A stretch of DNA of 64,000 nucleotides, taken from the NCBI GenBank assembly GCA_004194705.1, contig SADC01000907.1:496001-560000 (forward strand). The letters run 5' to 3'. The DNA is from Ditylenchus dipsaci. Taxonomy: Eukaryota; Nematoda; Chromadorea; Rhabditida; Anguinidae. The position numbers were made by a program, and so were the translations under genes. The first letter of the stretch is position 1. Every line of letters begins with the position of its first letter. Shown one piece after another: positions 1-11,600 of the stretch. Below the pieces are notes generated by a model. It was not told the DNA's origin. It did not search any database and saw nothing but the letters and a program-made list of their open reading frames with translations.

Positions 1-1876
1 CCATATTTTCCTGATCATGGAAATTTCAAAGGTTTGAATAAACGTTAGAAAACATAGAATTTATAAATAGTTATTTTTTCAATAAAGTTTTCATATCAGT
101 TTTTTGTTAGCATAAAAAATTTGAAGTATACATATCATTCAGTATACCGTATATCTTCTAATAAGGACCCATGGGGCCTTATTTTTCAACCCTCTTTGGA
201 GTTGGGGCCTTATTAGAATATACCTTTTTGGCTTATTAGGCCTTATTTGAGGTGGGGCTTATTTTTCAACACATCTCAAGAGGTGGGCCTTATTAGAAGG
301 TGGGGTCTCAATAGAAGGTGGGGCCTTATTAGAAGATATACGGTAGATCAGTGCTAACTACATGTCAATGGGGTCGATGGGTTAAAATTTTGAAAAAAAT
401 AGTAAAAATTTATTTCCAATAAAGGTTTAATTAAAAAACGATTCTAAAAAGAATAAATTTTTGAAATTGCCATTATTAGGAAGAGACATGATGCTATACG
501 CTTGTGAAATATGCGAAGGAATTACAACGTATCTAAAGATCAATAAAAAGTTCTACAAACCTTGTCAGAAACGAATAAACACATTAATGCTTCTCTAATA
601 CATACATTATGTGCAAATTTCCATGGAACTTGAAAACAAATGAAAAATGAAAAAAATTCAGAAATTTTTTGTGTATTTTTGAAACAAAATATGACTGCAA
701 ATGGTCGAAAAAAGGTTATGGCCGGAATATTCCGAAAGAAATTATGGCTGGCCATTTTAGCAACCCTTGTATGTATCACTGCGATTTGGCCTACTCTCTG
801 CATATCAATTAAAGGTACCATCTAAATTCATCTCACTGCCTACAATTTGTAGGGTAGCTTGCCTAAGAATGCTCTGCAAAAAGTTAGTTTTGAATGCTCG
901 CTAAACACACAAAGTTAGCTAGAACACTCAAGTGGATGAAACATTTCTGTGCAAAAAGTATTTCCTTTTGACAATTACTATCACTAAACCTAGTAATGTT
1001 TTGATCTATCCAAAAACAATCCGCTTTTGAAATGAATATTTTATATTTTTTTTAGATATTTTCAATCCTTTTTCTTATAAGGCATATTTTATGTTGTGTA
1101 ATGTTGTCATAGTTATATTATTAGCTCTATTTGCAGAAAATACATTGATAAAAGAAGACTTTTCATGAAAGAACAAACATTCTCTCTTTCATAATTTTAT
1201 TGTGTGTAAACTTTAAAAAAATATTTTTTATAGCGGACGACCATTAAAGCATACCATTTAATTAGCCTTGTAATAAACTTTTTTTTATTTTTTACTGAAT
1301 TTTTTGGGGTAAGCATGTTTTTATACCGTTGATTTTTTTTTCAAAATAACTCAGAATGACCATCTACTCCTTCTGACTCAGAACCATTTGTATATTTAAA
1401 GTATAAATAAAATATACAAGCGCTCAGGTCCGTAGCCTTATCTAAATGAGTACCAAAATCATAAGGGAAAAGGAATAAGAGGAACCATCAATATACATGT
1501 CTCTCAAGGGTAGCATTATATCCAGATTTAAATATAGATCTAATTTAAATATTTTTTCGTTGCAAATCACTGCGACCATTCTTAATTTTTTTTTAACGTT
1601 TAATTTTTTATGATTTTTGCTCACTATGGTTCACAAGCATATTCTTGGCTCATAATTTTGGTTTCGTGCAGTTCCTTTGGCAGCATAAACTTGGTTATTC
1701 ATCTTTTTGTTATTTTTTGATGTTTTAGAGGCTGCAAGAAATCATTCATTTTCGTTCCAGCAAAAATATTTGTTTTCACCATTTCAATCCTATTTTGCTT
1801 ATATTTTGATCTATTTTTTAAAAATCAAATTTGATAATCTAAAAACCTATTGATTTGTTTCCAAAAGCAAGTGGAA
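1..1876. other. Intergenic region, no gene seen
   Basis: Upstream flank of the kappaB-Ras-like gene. It is AT-rich, with no open frame that looks coding. The only structured part is a TA-flanked inverted-repeat element at 147-343, listed separately. The short open frames at about 540-825 are overlapping, low-complexity and not credible. Confidence 0.6.
147..343. repeat. TA-flanked MITE, CCGTAT family
   Basis: Begins CCGTATATCTTCTAATAAGG and ends with the inverse, flanked by TA on both sides (145-146, 344-345). The interior repeats ggggccttatt in both orientations. Other full members in this window are at 2825-3047, 8866-9109, 9607-9856, 11331-11491, 27184-27423, 32449-32606, 44758-45007 and 59216-59363. 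The TA duplication and short TIRs suggest a Tc1/mariner-type non-autonomous element; the superfamily is an inference. Confidence 0.8.
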
Positions 1877-4800
1877 ATGCCGCATAAGTCTTTGTCAGTG
1901 AGTAAGTTAACAACTAATTTATTTCCTTGATTTTTATAATTTTTTTGTTTTTAATATTTTAAAATTTTCTGTATTTGAATTTAAGGCCTTGTAAATTACA
2001 ACTAATCAATCACAAAAAAACAGATATTAAAAAACCCAGGAGCAATAAGCAATGTAAGTGTGAAAAACATTTCACTGAATTTCTATAAAAAATTCGACTT
2101 CAGACCTAGAAATGAAAACGGTTTTGATAACAACAAGTTTTTGCTAAAATTGACTTAATTCCTGTAATCCACAATCACTTCCTGCATTTGTTTATTGAAC
2201 TTTGTGGGTGTTTGGAAAGTGTGTAGAAAGAGAAAATAATGTTTATCTATTTGGTTCAACTGTTTTATTATGGCACCGCTAGTACTATTATTGTTAATTT
2301 TTGTATGAATGAAGTTAATATTCTGAACGGATGGTAAACGCCATCTAACAAGTATGCAAGGAAAAAGCTTTGAATTTGGTATGTATGTTGTTATGAAATC
2401 TCAAAATTAGCCATTCTTTTATTCGCGAAAAATGTATTCATTTTAGCAAATTGCCTCCTGACTTGCTTCATCAAATAAGAGTAAAACATAGCCAGGTTTT
2501 TATGAAAATATCGAAAATTTCAAAGGCTCCGATTTAAACAATTAGGAAAGAGTCGCACCCTGTGATAAATTTTTCTTTTAACTAATCAAATTTCATTTTT
2601 TAGATATATTTTAGCTTGGATCAAATTTTTAGTTAGTAAATTTTCCAAAACGCTAAGAAAATTACTTTTCTTATTTTGTCAGTTTATTCAAGCAAAAGCT
2701 AAGGAAGATTGCCAAAAATGTAACAGTGTAATAACTCGAAAATATCATTATAAGAACATAAAATGCGTATTCAATCAACCGGGAATAATGCGAAGTTTAA
2801 AAAATGTTGTAACGAATTTTATTACCGTATTTCCTTTAATGAGGCGGCCGGCCGCCATATTTTTCGAAAATCGGAAAAATTTCGGGTCGATCTCGAGATT
2901 TTGGGTGAAAATCTAAAATCCAAAAGCGAAATCGGTAGAGCTCGTGGGAGTTAAGAAAAGCCAATAAACAGCTTTGCAAAAAATTTATTCTGGGCTGAGA
3001 TGTATGTGATCAAAGTCGAGAGGGCCGCCTTATTAGAGGAAATACGGTATTCCACCCTGTACTCTGTTATGAAAAAGGTGTCCAGGGCTACATGATATAG
3101 CGCTTTATTATTAACGGTTTATTGCTCAACCGTTAAGATTTTTTTAAAATTTGTTTGAGACATAGCTAAATTTAATTGTGTTTAGAGGTTCGCAACCGAG
3201 TGCTTAACAATCAAAGGCGTAATTCTTCAGCCAATCATTCCCGTCCATCATTGTCACATTTGCTGCTGGGATCTCCAAATGTCAATAGTAAAATTATATC
3301 TTTAACCATTTTGAGAAAAGTTGCCTCATTGTTTTAGTCAACTCGTTGCAAGTCCAAATGCCCTCACCAGTCTCTATTTCTCCGCCTCCTAGCTCTCCAG
3401 GTTTCTAAATGTACTTTAAATAAAAGATCTACTTCAAACTTTTGTAGGCTTTCCAAAGAGAAACAAATTCCCATCATGTAATTACTTTATATAATAATTT
3501 TTTTATACCCTTTAGTTTGAGGAAACTTTTAATATGCGGTTTTTTTTAATAACTCTGCTTTATCCTATTATTATTAAAAAAATTACTTTGGTTGTTGATC
3601 ACAAAAATTTTTGAAAATTTAAAATGAAAATGAATGTTGCGATTTCTTATTTTTCTGTCTACGATTTAGTAGCTTATCGATAAGAAATAACTTATTTGTA
3701 ATAATTTACAAAACTGTGGTGAAAAATCGAAAACTGAAATATGAGACAAAATTCAATAACAAATTCAAATTTTCGAAAAAAACCCAACCAAACAATTATA
3801 ACTGTCCCCACTCGATACAATATACTCATGCGAATTCGTAGAGCTGCAAAGAGCATACATGGTGCAGTGCGTAAATGCTCTGCTATTGCATGGAAAAAGC
3901 GAGGTTCGAATCTGGTTCGGTAGCTGAAACGTTCTATGAGGAAATCAGCGGTCTGTACTGATATTTTGTGATTGATAAAAAGCTTATCGTACTGAAATCT
4001 ATTTCTGAGAACACACTTATGGTGTACGGTCAGTTCGCCTCGGTCAGTTCGCCCCACGATCAGTTCGCCCCGTTTTTGTTTTAGGCTTAGGCTTAGGCAA
4101 GGTAGGCCAGCATATCTTAGGACGGACTCAAACATGTTCCCGAACTACAAAAAGTTAAAAAAATAAGTTCGGGTTTGTTTTTTGTGACATAATGGTCATT
4201 TTTAAAAACGGGCGAACTGATCTTGGGGCGAACTGACCGGGGCGAACTGATCGTGGGGCGAACTGACCGGGGCGAACTGATCGTGGGCGAACTGACCTGT
4301 CTCCCACACTTATATTAATATTTTTTAGAGATGTTGAATTTTACCGACAGCATTCCAAGTGCCTCCTCCTCTCCCTTGCTCCATCGCCCCTCTTCAAATA
4401 GTATTTTTTTTCTAAAGTGACTTTTTTCATTTTTCACCTATTTCATACCTTTTGCACCGACAATACCAAGGGTATTTGGCCGCTTCGCAGCCAAAGAACA
4501 GCGCACTTCACATTGCAATGGATTGGGGTGAAAAAAAATCAAGGGGACCGAAAAAGCTAGACCTAGAGAAATTTACTCTTTGGAGGGGGGGGCGGGCATT
4601 TGAGCTTTTACGAATTTACTCTGAATTTAAAGGGGCATGCCCGTGCCCGACACGTAGAAAACAGAACTTTTTTTTTCATTCTCGAAACATTTTTTCAAGC
4701 GTTATCATCTAGATTTTTCAAGTATTCTGCCCAGTTTTTAAATGTAGTATTGAGTTATCAATATCAGATTTGATGCAAAACGTGTAAAAAATCGAACGAT

Positions 4801-7658
4801 TCATAAAAATTTACTGGTCCCCGCCTTTCCTTTTTGAAACGCACGGGCATGCCCCTTTAACAAAGCATTTTGGATAATGACCATTCATTTTGTGGTCATA
4901 GCTGCTGTATCTACCACAGCCTGCTCTGCGGCCCGATTGAACATTTAAATGATTCACCTTGGACAATGTAGTACTCGTCAAACTCATATCTGGAAATCAA
5001 TTGTTGCACACGTTTTTCACATATTTCGTTTTCTCATCTCAGATGTTTTAACACCGTTTTAAGCTGAGATGCAGCCTTCGCTTAAAAAAAAGAGCAAAAA
5101 TGAACCAAAGAGTGAATCAAAAAGAAACTGATTTTAGGTGGGGCCCGATACAGGATAAACAGCAAAAGATTTATTTTTCGGTATGGTTATAATGCCCTTC
5201 CCCTTTCTCTAAAATTAGAAAAAACTTCAAATGAAGGTGAAAAAGTGTCGCTGGGGGTCGAAATTAAGGAGTGCCACCATATTCGTGGCTCGACTGTATT
5301 TGTGACTTTCAGAATTTCTTATTTCATGGATTTATTTATCAGCACGAAGTGCCTCAGTATTCTATACGAAAAATCCCTACAATTTTATGTTTCTACTTTA
5401 CAAGTGGTTGTTGCAACGCCATATCTTTACATGAAAATATGTTGATAACAGCTTTATGATGCTGAAATATAAATATATTATTAAAATTTTCAGTGTTTGT
5501 AGACAAACTACAATTTTCAGTGATTCCCGCCGACTCTAAAGCGTTCGAATACCCGGAGTTGAGTGCACCAGACAGCGAAGATGATGAGCTGCAACAGCTC
5601 TATCTGGCAATGGGCGGTGCAGACAAGTTGCACAGAAGAAATTCTAGTTGGTTTTAAATATAGTCTGTCTCACCACGAACTGCCTTAGAGCCTGTTCTAG
5701 AGTATGCAACAAGAAAATCTTTTTCCGCCGCTTCTTCAAATGCACAAGCTGGGATGCGAAAGGTAAAATATATCTAAAAAATGTTCTAAGACCCATTTTT
5801 ACCTAATTTTAGGTAATGAGGGTGGTAGTAGTCGGTCCCAAAAAAGTCGGCAAAACTGGTATTTTGTCAATTTTTTGTGTCAGCAGCCACAAAATTTAAA
5901 ATATTTGCAGCGATTCTCCAGCAATTAGCAAGATTTAACGATATAACTGGTCAGGTAAATAATAAATTGACTTTAATTTGACAAGTTTGGTTTATGAATG
6001 GAGTTACACATTTCATGTTTAGCCCTACATCGCTACAATCGATGACACTTACCAAATCCAACTGGATTCAGCCAATGAACGCCCCAAAGAAATTCTGATT
6101 TTCCATGATACAGCGGGTGTCTCTGACTTTGGACCTTTTGAGCTGAAAAACAGTATATTCAGGTTAATAAATTTAATAAGATTAATTGTAATTAGATATT
6201 AGGTTGTGTCGTAAACATGCATTGTTTTTTCAAATGACATTTTGGCATTGTATTTTTTACAACACGAAGTCGGCAATTTTGAATAATTGACCTCTCATCT
6301 TATAAATCTTGGCTACAAAATCAGATGTCTTGTCAACAATTTATAGAAAAAAACACGATGACACAAAAATTTCAGTTGAAAAAACTGAAGGTATTCATAA
6401 CACAACCTAATATCACTAATCCGAGCAATATTTTGTACAGGTTGCTGATGCATTTCTCCTTGTCTACTCTCTAATAGATGCAGACTCTTGTAAGATTTTT
6501 TAAAGGCTTTTGTAAAGGTGAAATAATAATAAAAAAATTAGGGGATAACATTTGACAGTCCAAAAAAGGTGTTTTTGTATTCGTGAAAATATAGTGCTTT
6601 TTTAGAAAAATTCTATAGTAGGTTGGCAGAGAAAGATTTTCACGAGAGGATATTCTCGACTTACTGAAAAAATAAAAAACAATCACCTTTATATTCTTAA
6701 ATATTGTATTTTCTCTAATTTAAGCCTGCCACCTCCTTAATTCAAAACCGTGTTTTGCATTGTGTTTTTGACCCACTTTTTGAAGACTCCAATAAGAGGC
6801 AAGTCACCACTTAAAAGCATGGAAATTCGCTTAAGGGAAACTTTTTTAATTGGTGAAAAACAGAATGGACGAAACACGATCAGAGGAGGCTTTAATTAGA
6901 ATATTATTAAATATAAAAATCTTTTTTTTTTGAACAATCCACTAAAATTTTTAATTAAGTCAACAGAATGGACCTTCTCAAAAGGTATATTGCGCGCAAT
7001 TCGGCAAAGATAAAAAAGAGGCAAGATTTTTTAAACGTAAAAAGAGAATATTGTGTGACTACTTTTAAGTTTTTTAGGTTCCGATAATCGGTAAAAAAAT
7101 TTATTAAAGAAGACCATTTCAAAAAATTATTTTTGATATGTTTCTAGTTGTTGGAACTTGTGCAGACCTCCCTGGCCGACAAATAGACAGGTAAATAGAT
7201 TGAAAATAAAAGTGATTGAATAGCTTTTTAATGATATCTAAGTTCATATCGAGAAATTCCCTAAATTTACTAGTGAAGCAAAAAAATACAATCTTTTTTG
7301 ATTGCAGCAATAGCACAGCCTTATGGGCAGCCAGAGAAAAAGGTATGTTTATGTTAAATTTAAAAGATCAATTAAAAAGTTTATAATTTAGTCAAGCTGT
7401 TTGAAATATCCGCCAGAGATAGAGTGTCCATCGTTGAAGTTGTTCATTTTCTGTCAAACAAATATTTGCATCCAGCCAGTAATTGCCACTTATTTACTAT
7501 TATGACAAAATTTTAAATTAAATTTTTATTTCAGAAGAAACCAAATTTTCAATTACCAAAAGGTAAGTGAAGTTGGATGTAAGTTCATCCATATTTTTAT
7601 TTCTATGTTTAGATTAAAGCCAGAAAAGTCAAATGCCCAAATTGTGATGGATTTTTAG
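1877..7658 (+). CDS. kappaB-Ras (NKIRAS)-like small GTPase with N-terminal extension
   Basis: Seventeen exons: 1877-1901, 3186-3287, 3338-3400, 3448-3477, 5521-5646, 5689-5762, 5813-5858, 5911-5954, 6023-6162, 6441-6489, 6559-6568 (10-nt microexon), 6630-6705, 7148-7190, 7308-7342, 7392-7478, 7535-7562, 7613-7658; about 341 aa. Residues 1-140 are Ser/Pro-rich and low complexity. The Ras fold follows: P-loop GPKKVGKT near residue 148, then DTAG, then ELK(K)QYIQVADAFLLVYS, which matches the NKIRAS segment after switch II, and GTCADL in place of NKxD. Vertebrate kappaB-Ras binds IkappaB and dampens NF-kappaB. Exon phases agree except at two A-runs (6146-6150 and 6667-6672), where one extra A each restores the frame. 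The start codon relies on exon 1 joining in phase across a 1.3-kb intron. A 2-kb intron (3478-5520) holds two transposons. Family call firm; N-terminal half inferred from phase only. Confidence 0.75.
2825..3047. repeat. TA-flanked MITE, CCGTAT family
   Basis: Starts CCGTATTTCCTTTAATGAGG, ends GAGGAAATACGG, with TA at both ends. It lies in intron 1 of the kappaB-Ras-like gene and carries a GC-rich centre (ggcggccggccgcc). Confidence 0.8.
3838..3930 (+). repeat. tRNA-derived SINE-like fragment
   Basis: Contains an A-box-like TGGTGCAGTGCG (about 3859) and a B-box-like GGTTCGAATCTGG about 40 bp later, the spacing of a pol III type 2 promoter. The intervening sequence does not fold into a full cloverleaf by eye, so this is a tRNA-derived repeat and not a tRNA gene. 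It lies in intron 4 of the kappaB-Ras-like gene. Confidence 0.5.
4021..4304. mobile_element. MULE-like foldback element, 9-bp target duplication
   Basis: The ends are iterated units of GGTCAGTTCGCC / GGCGAACTGACC in inverted orientation. A 9-bp duplication, cacacttat, flanks the element (4012-4020 and 4305-4313). Inside are three exact copies of TTAGGC (4081-4098), the nematode telomere unit. The 9-bp duplication fits Mutator-like elements, but there is no transposase. A relative with the same ends is at about 47445-48092. Confidence 0.7.
4631..4856. mobile_element. TTAA-flanked foldback MITE
   Basis: Inverted ends AGGGGCATGCCCG / CGGGCATGCCCCT, flanked by TTAA at 4627-4630 and 4857-4860, as expected for piggyBac-type insertion. 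Related elements with the same boundary lie at 16677-16908, 25284-25504, 36772-37004 and 43846-44078. Confidence 0.75.
6202..6407. mobile_element. mariner-derived MITE in a kappaB-Ras-like gene intron
   Basis: Ends GGTTGTGTCGTAAAC and ACACAACC, flanked by TA. The end sequence resembles the TTAGGTTG... termini of animal mariner elements. Only about 205 bp remain, with no transposase frame. It lies wholly inside the intron between exons 9 and 10; without it the intron would be about 70 nt, the usual size for this gene. Confidence 0.65.
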
Positions 7659-8629
7659 CCGGTTAACATTACTTAAATATCAAAAAGTGCTAAACAAATT
7701 GTTGATGTTATTTTAAAGCAGCAATATTTCTTAAAATAGTTTGAATGTACCTCTTTTTAAACAATTGTATTCTAAATTGTATTGGGCATCTTTTTGGTGA
7801 TTTTTGATAGTAAAATGTCAAATATGTAAGTATCAAATATGTCAAACATGTAAAAATTTTGAGCAATAAAAAATTTAATCTATTTTAGCGCTCATCTTTA
7901 AATTTTTTTATGCAATTTAATATATATTATTCAAAACACAGAAAAAGTTTGTCCTATCTTATCTTTAGCTTTGTGATATTCTTAACCCACGCAGGTATGT
8001 GTGTGTCTTAAAAATAAATTGTAAATAGTCTTTGTAATCTGATTATTTCAAATAACTTCTTTCAAACTTAAGAATTTGATGTGAATTGAATAAATAAAAT
8101 ATTTTATACAAAATATTAAGTAACTAATTTTTTGTTGTATCCAATATTATAACTGAACTCATAAAGTAGTACATTTTCTTAGTTGATGTAATTAAACTAA
8201 AAAGCGGATTTCGACGCAAATTATAATTTTCTTTTTTGGTTTCCTATTTTATAGCTACTTTTTAGATTACTTATATTTCTAACATAAATTTGCGTATCAA
8301 TTCCTTTTAAACCAACTTCTTTTGTAATTATTTGAAAAATATTGCGAAAAAAATTGACTTCTCAAGTGCACAGTTCGAGTGAATACGGTTCATTTCTGTG
8401 GGGTTAGAACAACTAGGCAAATACAAAATTTCGGATTGCTTTTCCGAAAAAAGATAAATAGTCTTTTTATGGAAGTTAGCGGTTACTTTATTACAAAACT
8501 GAAATGCTAAAAGAAGTTCGACAATATGAAAGTAGCTACAAAACAAGCAAAATAAGTCAAAAAAGTAAATTCTGGGTCAAAAAAGATATTTCTGAGTGAA
8601 AAAACATATTTATTAGTTTAGATTTTGAA
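7659..8629. other. Intergenic region between two plus-strand genes
   Basis: An AATAAA at 7865-7870 is the likely polyadenylation signal of the upstream kappaB-Ras-like gene. The remainder is AT-rich, with no inverted element or coding exon found. Just before the next start codon, gtttag at about 8615-8620 is a plausible trans-splice acceptor. Confidence 0.5.
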
Positions 8630-11600
8630 ATGAGCGGCGTATCTAGGAAGAGTTTGCTATTGCAAAGAGTTTTGCTGGTTGATCTTCCGATGACGAGATG
8701 CCAGTCTTCTAGTTCAACCAAACTTCCTTTTAAAATACCTGCCCGATTGAGGTAGACAATCCCTTTTTTAAATTTATAGCTTAAAATGATCTTATGGATT
8801 TCAAAAATTATTTTTTTGATAGTTTAGTAGTTAATGTAAATACAGTCAACTCTCGCTATAATATACCGTATTTTCTCTATTAATTACCCCGGGGTAATTA
8901 TTTTTCAACCCCTGAAAAATCGAAAAAAAATTGTTTTGTTTTTGAGATTTTTCGGGTACTCAACCAAAATCTAAAAAGTGGGATCAACCAAGTTCGTGAT
9001 GATTAAGAAAACGCAAAAAACAGATTTGCGAAATATTTTTTTGAGCTGATATATGGGGTGCCTATGGGGGTTATTAATAGAGAGGGGGTAATTATTAGAG
9101 AAAATACGGTACACGTATATTATAGCGAGAGTTGACTGTATAATGGCCGCAACTGAATTCCTGCCCCTTTTTCAAAATTTATAGTAAAAGAACTGAATTT
9201 TTAACCCATATTAAAAACATTTATATAGGAGTAGTAAAATACGGTTTATCCTGGCCCAGTTTTTTGAGAGCCTTTCTGTAAATTCAGTTTTTCAGAAACA
9301 CCCTTTCTGGTTGGGTATACAGAGTGGTGTATACAGATGGGAAAAAAAATTTTTGAAAAAAAAATCGCGTAGGTGGTTCTTTGAACCATCGATCTCCCTG
9401 AGAAAATCGATGACAGTAGTTAAGTTACCTGGGAGCTCCTTTATTCGAAATACATAGATTCAAATAGAAACACAACCTCTCTCACAAAAAAACAGCATCG
9501 AAAATGAAATGTGACCACAAATTTCAATTTAAAAAAAAAGTCCGCGTTTTTTGACTAGCCAAGTATATTCGAACAAAAAATTTGAACTTACTTGAAAATA
9601 CAATTACCGTATCCGCTCTAATTATAGACCCCTCTCTAATTATAGACCCCCTCGACTTTGAGGGTCTGTATCTTGGAGGAGAGAAAATGTTTTGCAAATC
9701 TGTTTGATACCTTTTCTTGACTCCCACGAGCTCTACCGATTCCACTTTTTAGATTTTGGTTGAGCACCCGAAAATTTCGAGATCAAATTCAAAATTTTCC
9801 GATTTTTAGGAGGTTGAAAAATTATAGACCCGGGTCTATAATTAGAGCGGATGCGGTATATAAAAGCAGCAATATTTACAGCGATCGCCTACTGATATCC
9901 TGGAAGCATTAGCTAGCAAGATAGGAACGGACAAAACTGGCCCTCAGTTTTTAGGTCTCTATGATGATCCAACCACCTTTGGAGTAATTTTCCATTTTTA
10001 TAATTTGATTCATTGTTTTTATTTTATGAAATTTTAGACTTCATCTTTTCGCCGCAAAGAATACTTTCTTTGTCGGGTATGCGTAGGAATTTAAATAAAA
10101 GTTTAAAAAGTTAAAAATAAGTTTGTAGGAGTATGGGAAAAGGGCAGCTCGAAAATTAGCAGAGGAATGGCCCACCCTTTTCATGTTTGACAGAGATCAG
10201 CCAAGGTTAAATGCTTTCCGGTAATCAAAATTTAATATTTTTAAAACATCAAAAGTTTTTTTATTGTGTTTTTTAGACCAATGAAACCAATGGATGCTTC
10301 AGGTTTTTTTTAACATTTTGCTAATTAAAAACAAACACTGACAATATTAAAAAGTTGTAATTCGAGAGTGCCAACACTGTAGTATTTTGCAAAAGCATAA
10401 TTTTCAATAAATTTTTTGTATATTCATTGACTTGTCTTTTGACAATAAAAATTGGGAAAATCCATCAAAGAGTGGACACAGTAACAGTCACAGCAAAAAG
10501 GACACACATGAAGAGAAAAAAATATGGGCTCTAAATTTAATAAAAACAAAATTTTAAAAATTGCTCAAAGTGAATAGTGAAGCTGACTGTAAATTAGGTT
10601 TTTATCATTTCAGTTGTAAGAGCTGACGAAAAGAACTTGGTCAAATTGATATCCGAGAAGCACGTGCAAGACGCAGCCAAGCTGTATGAACGAGTTTGTG
10701 AAATGGGCAAACCTGTTTCACCTTCTATTCAGGTAAATTTCACCGAAAAATGTGCGAAAAATAAATTTTACTCTTTTGTTCAGCTTGACCTATTTCGACT
10801 ATTAGCCTATTACAACGCTGAAAATGTGCCGGCTGATGAAGATTGGCCTGGTATTCGTGTGTTTTTTGAGCGACCTCAGCAGCAAAGAAACGAGGTTATT
10901 TTTTGTCATTTTTTTTAAATTATTAATTATTATAATTTAGGGTGGCGTTGTAGACCTGTTGTTTGAGTCACTGGAAAAGACAGAAGAGGTGTACTCCATA
11001 ATGATCTGCCACCTCTGCAAATTCCCTGTCGGACAAAGTGGTTCTGACTCTTTGGTTCGAGCTAAAGAACTCTTTTCGGTAAGTTTTTTGCATAATATTA
11101 TTCTTCAAATTGAGCCAGAAAAATTGATATGAAAAGTCAACTTCTCTAATCTTACTGTAAAACCTCACATCAAAAAAATTAATATAATTGCATATAAAAA
11201 ATACGATTTTTAACGATATAACTTTTTCAAAAAGTTACTTCATTCAAAGTATTTTATCTGTGCATTATTTAGATCATTTAGTCGGTTCCGATAGCTTTTG
11301 AGATAGCTGAAATACAGAGCTTCATGATTACCGTATTTATTCTAATAGAACACAATAGTGCTCTATTTTTCAACCTCCAAAAATGTTTTTGGTTTCGTGT
11401 TAAGAATTCAATAAAACATAGTTTACCCCCTAGTTTTGGCCTTAAGGGGTGGTGCTCTATTAGAGACTGGTGCTCTATTTGAAATAATACGGTATATAAG
11501 ATGTGTAGCTAATAAGAAAATGCAAAATTTATAAAGGGTCGAAAAATTTAGCGAAAAAGGAGAGATTTCAGTCAGTAGGATGGTTATTTAAAATTTAAAT

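Noticed and set aside
640..825. Open frame starting MKNEKNSEIFCVF as a possible gene
   Set aside because: Low complexity, overlaps a longer open frame on the opposite strand, no splice or family support.
3516..3540. Possible kappaB-Ras-like exon after ctttag (TTTGAGGAAAC)
   Set aside because: The joined frame gives an immediate stop; the exon at 5521 joins in phase and continues sensibly.
3838..3930. Functional tRNA gene
   Set aside because: A and B box-like motifs are present but acceptor and anticodon stems do not pair, so it was kept as a SINE-like fragment.
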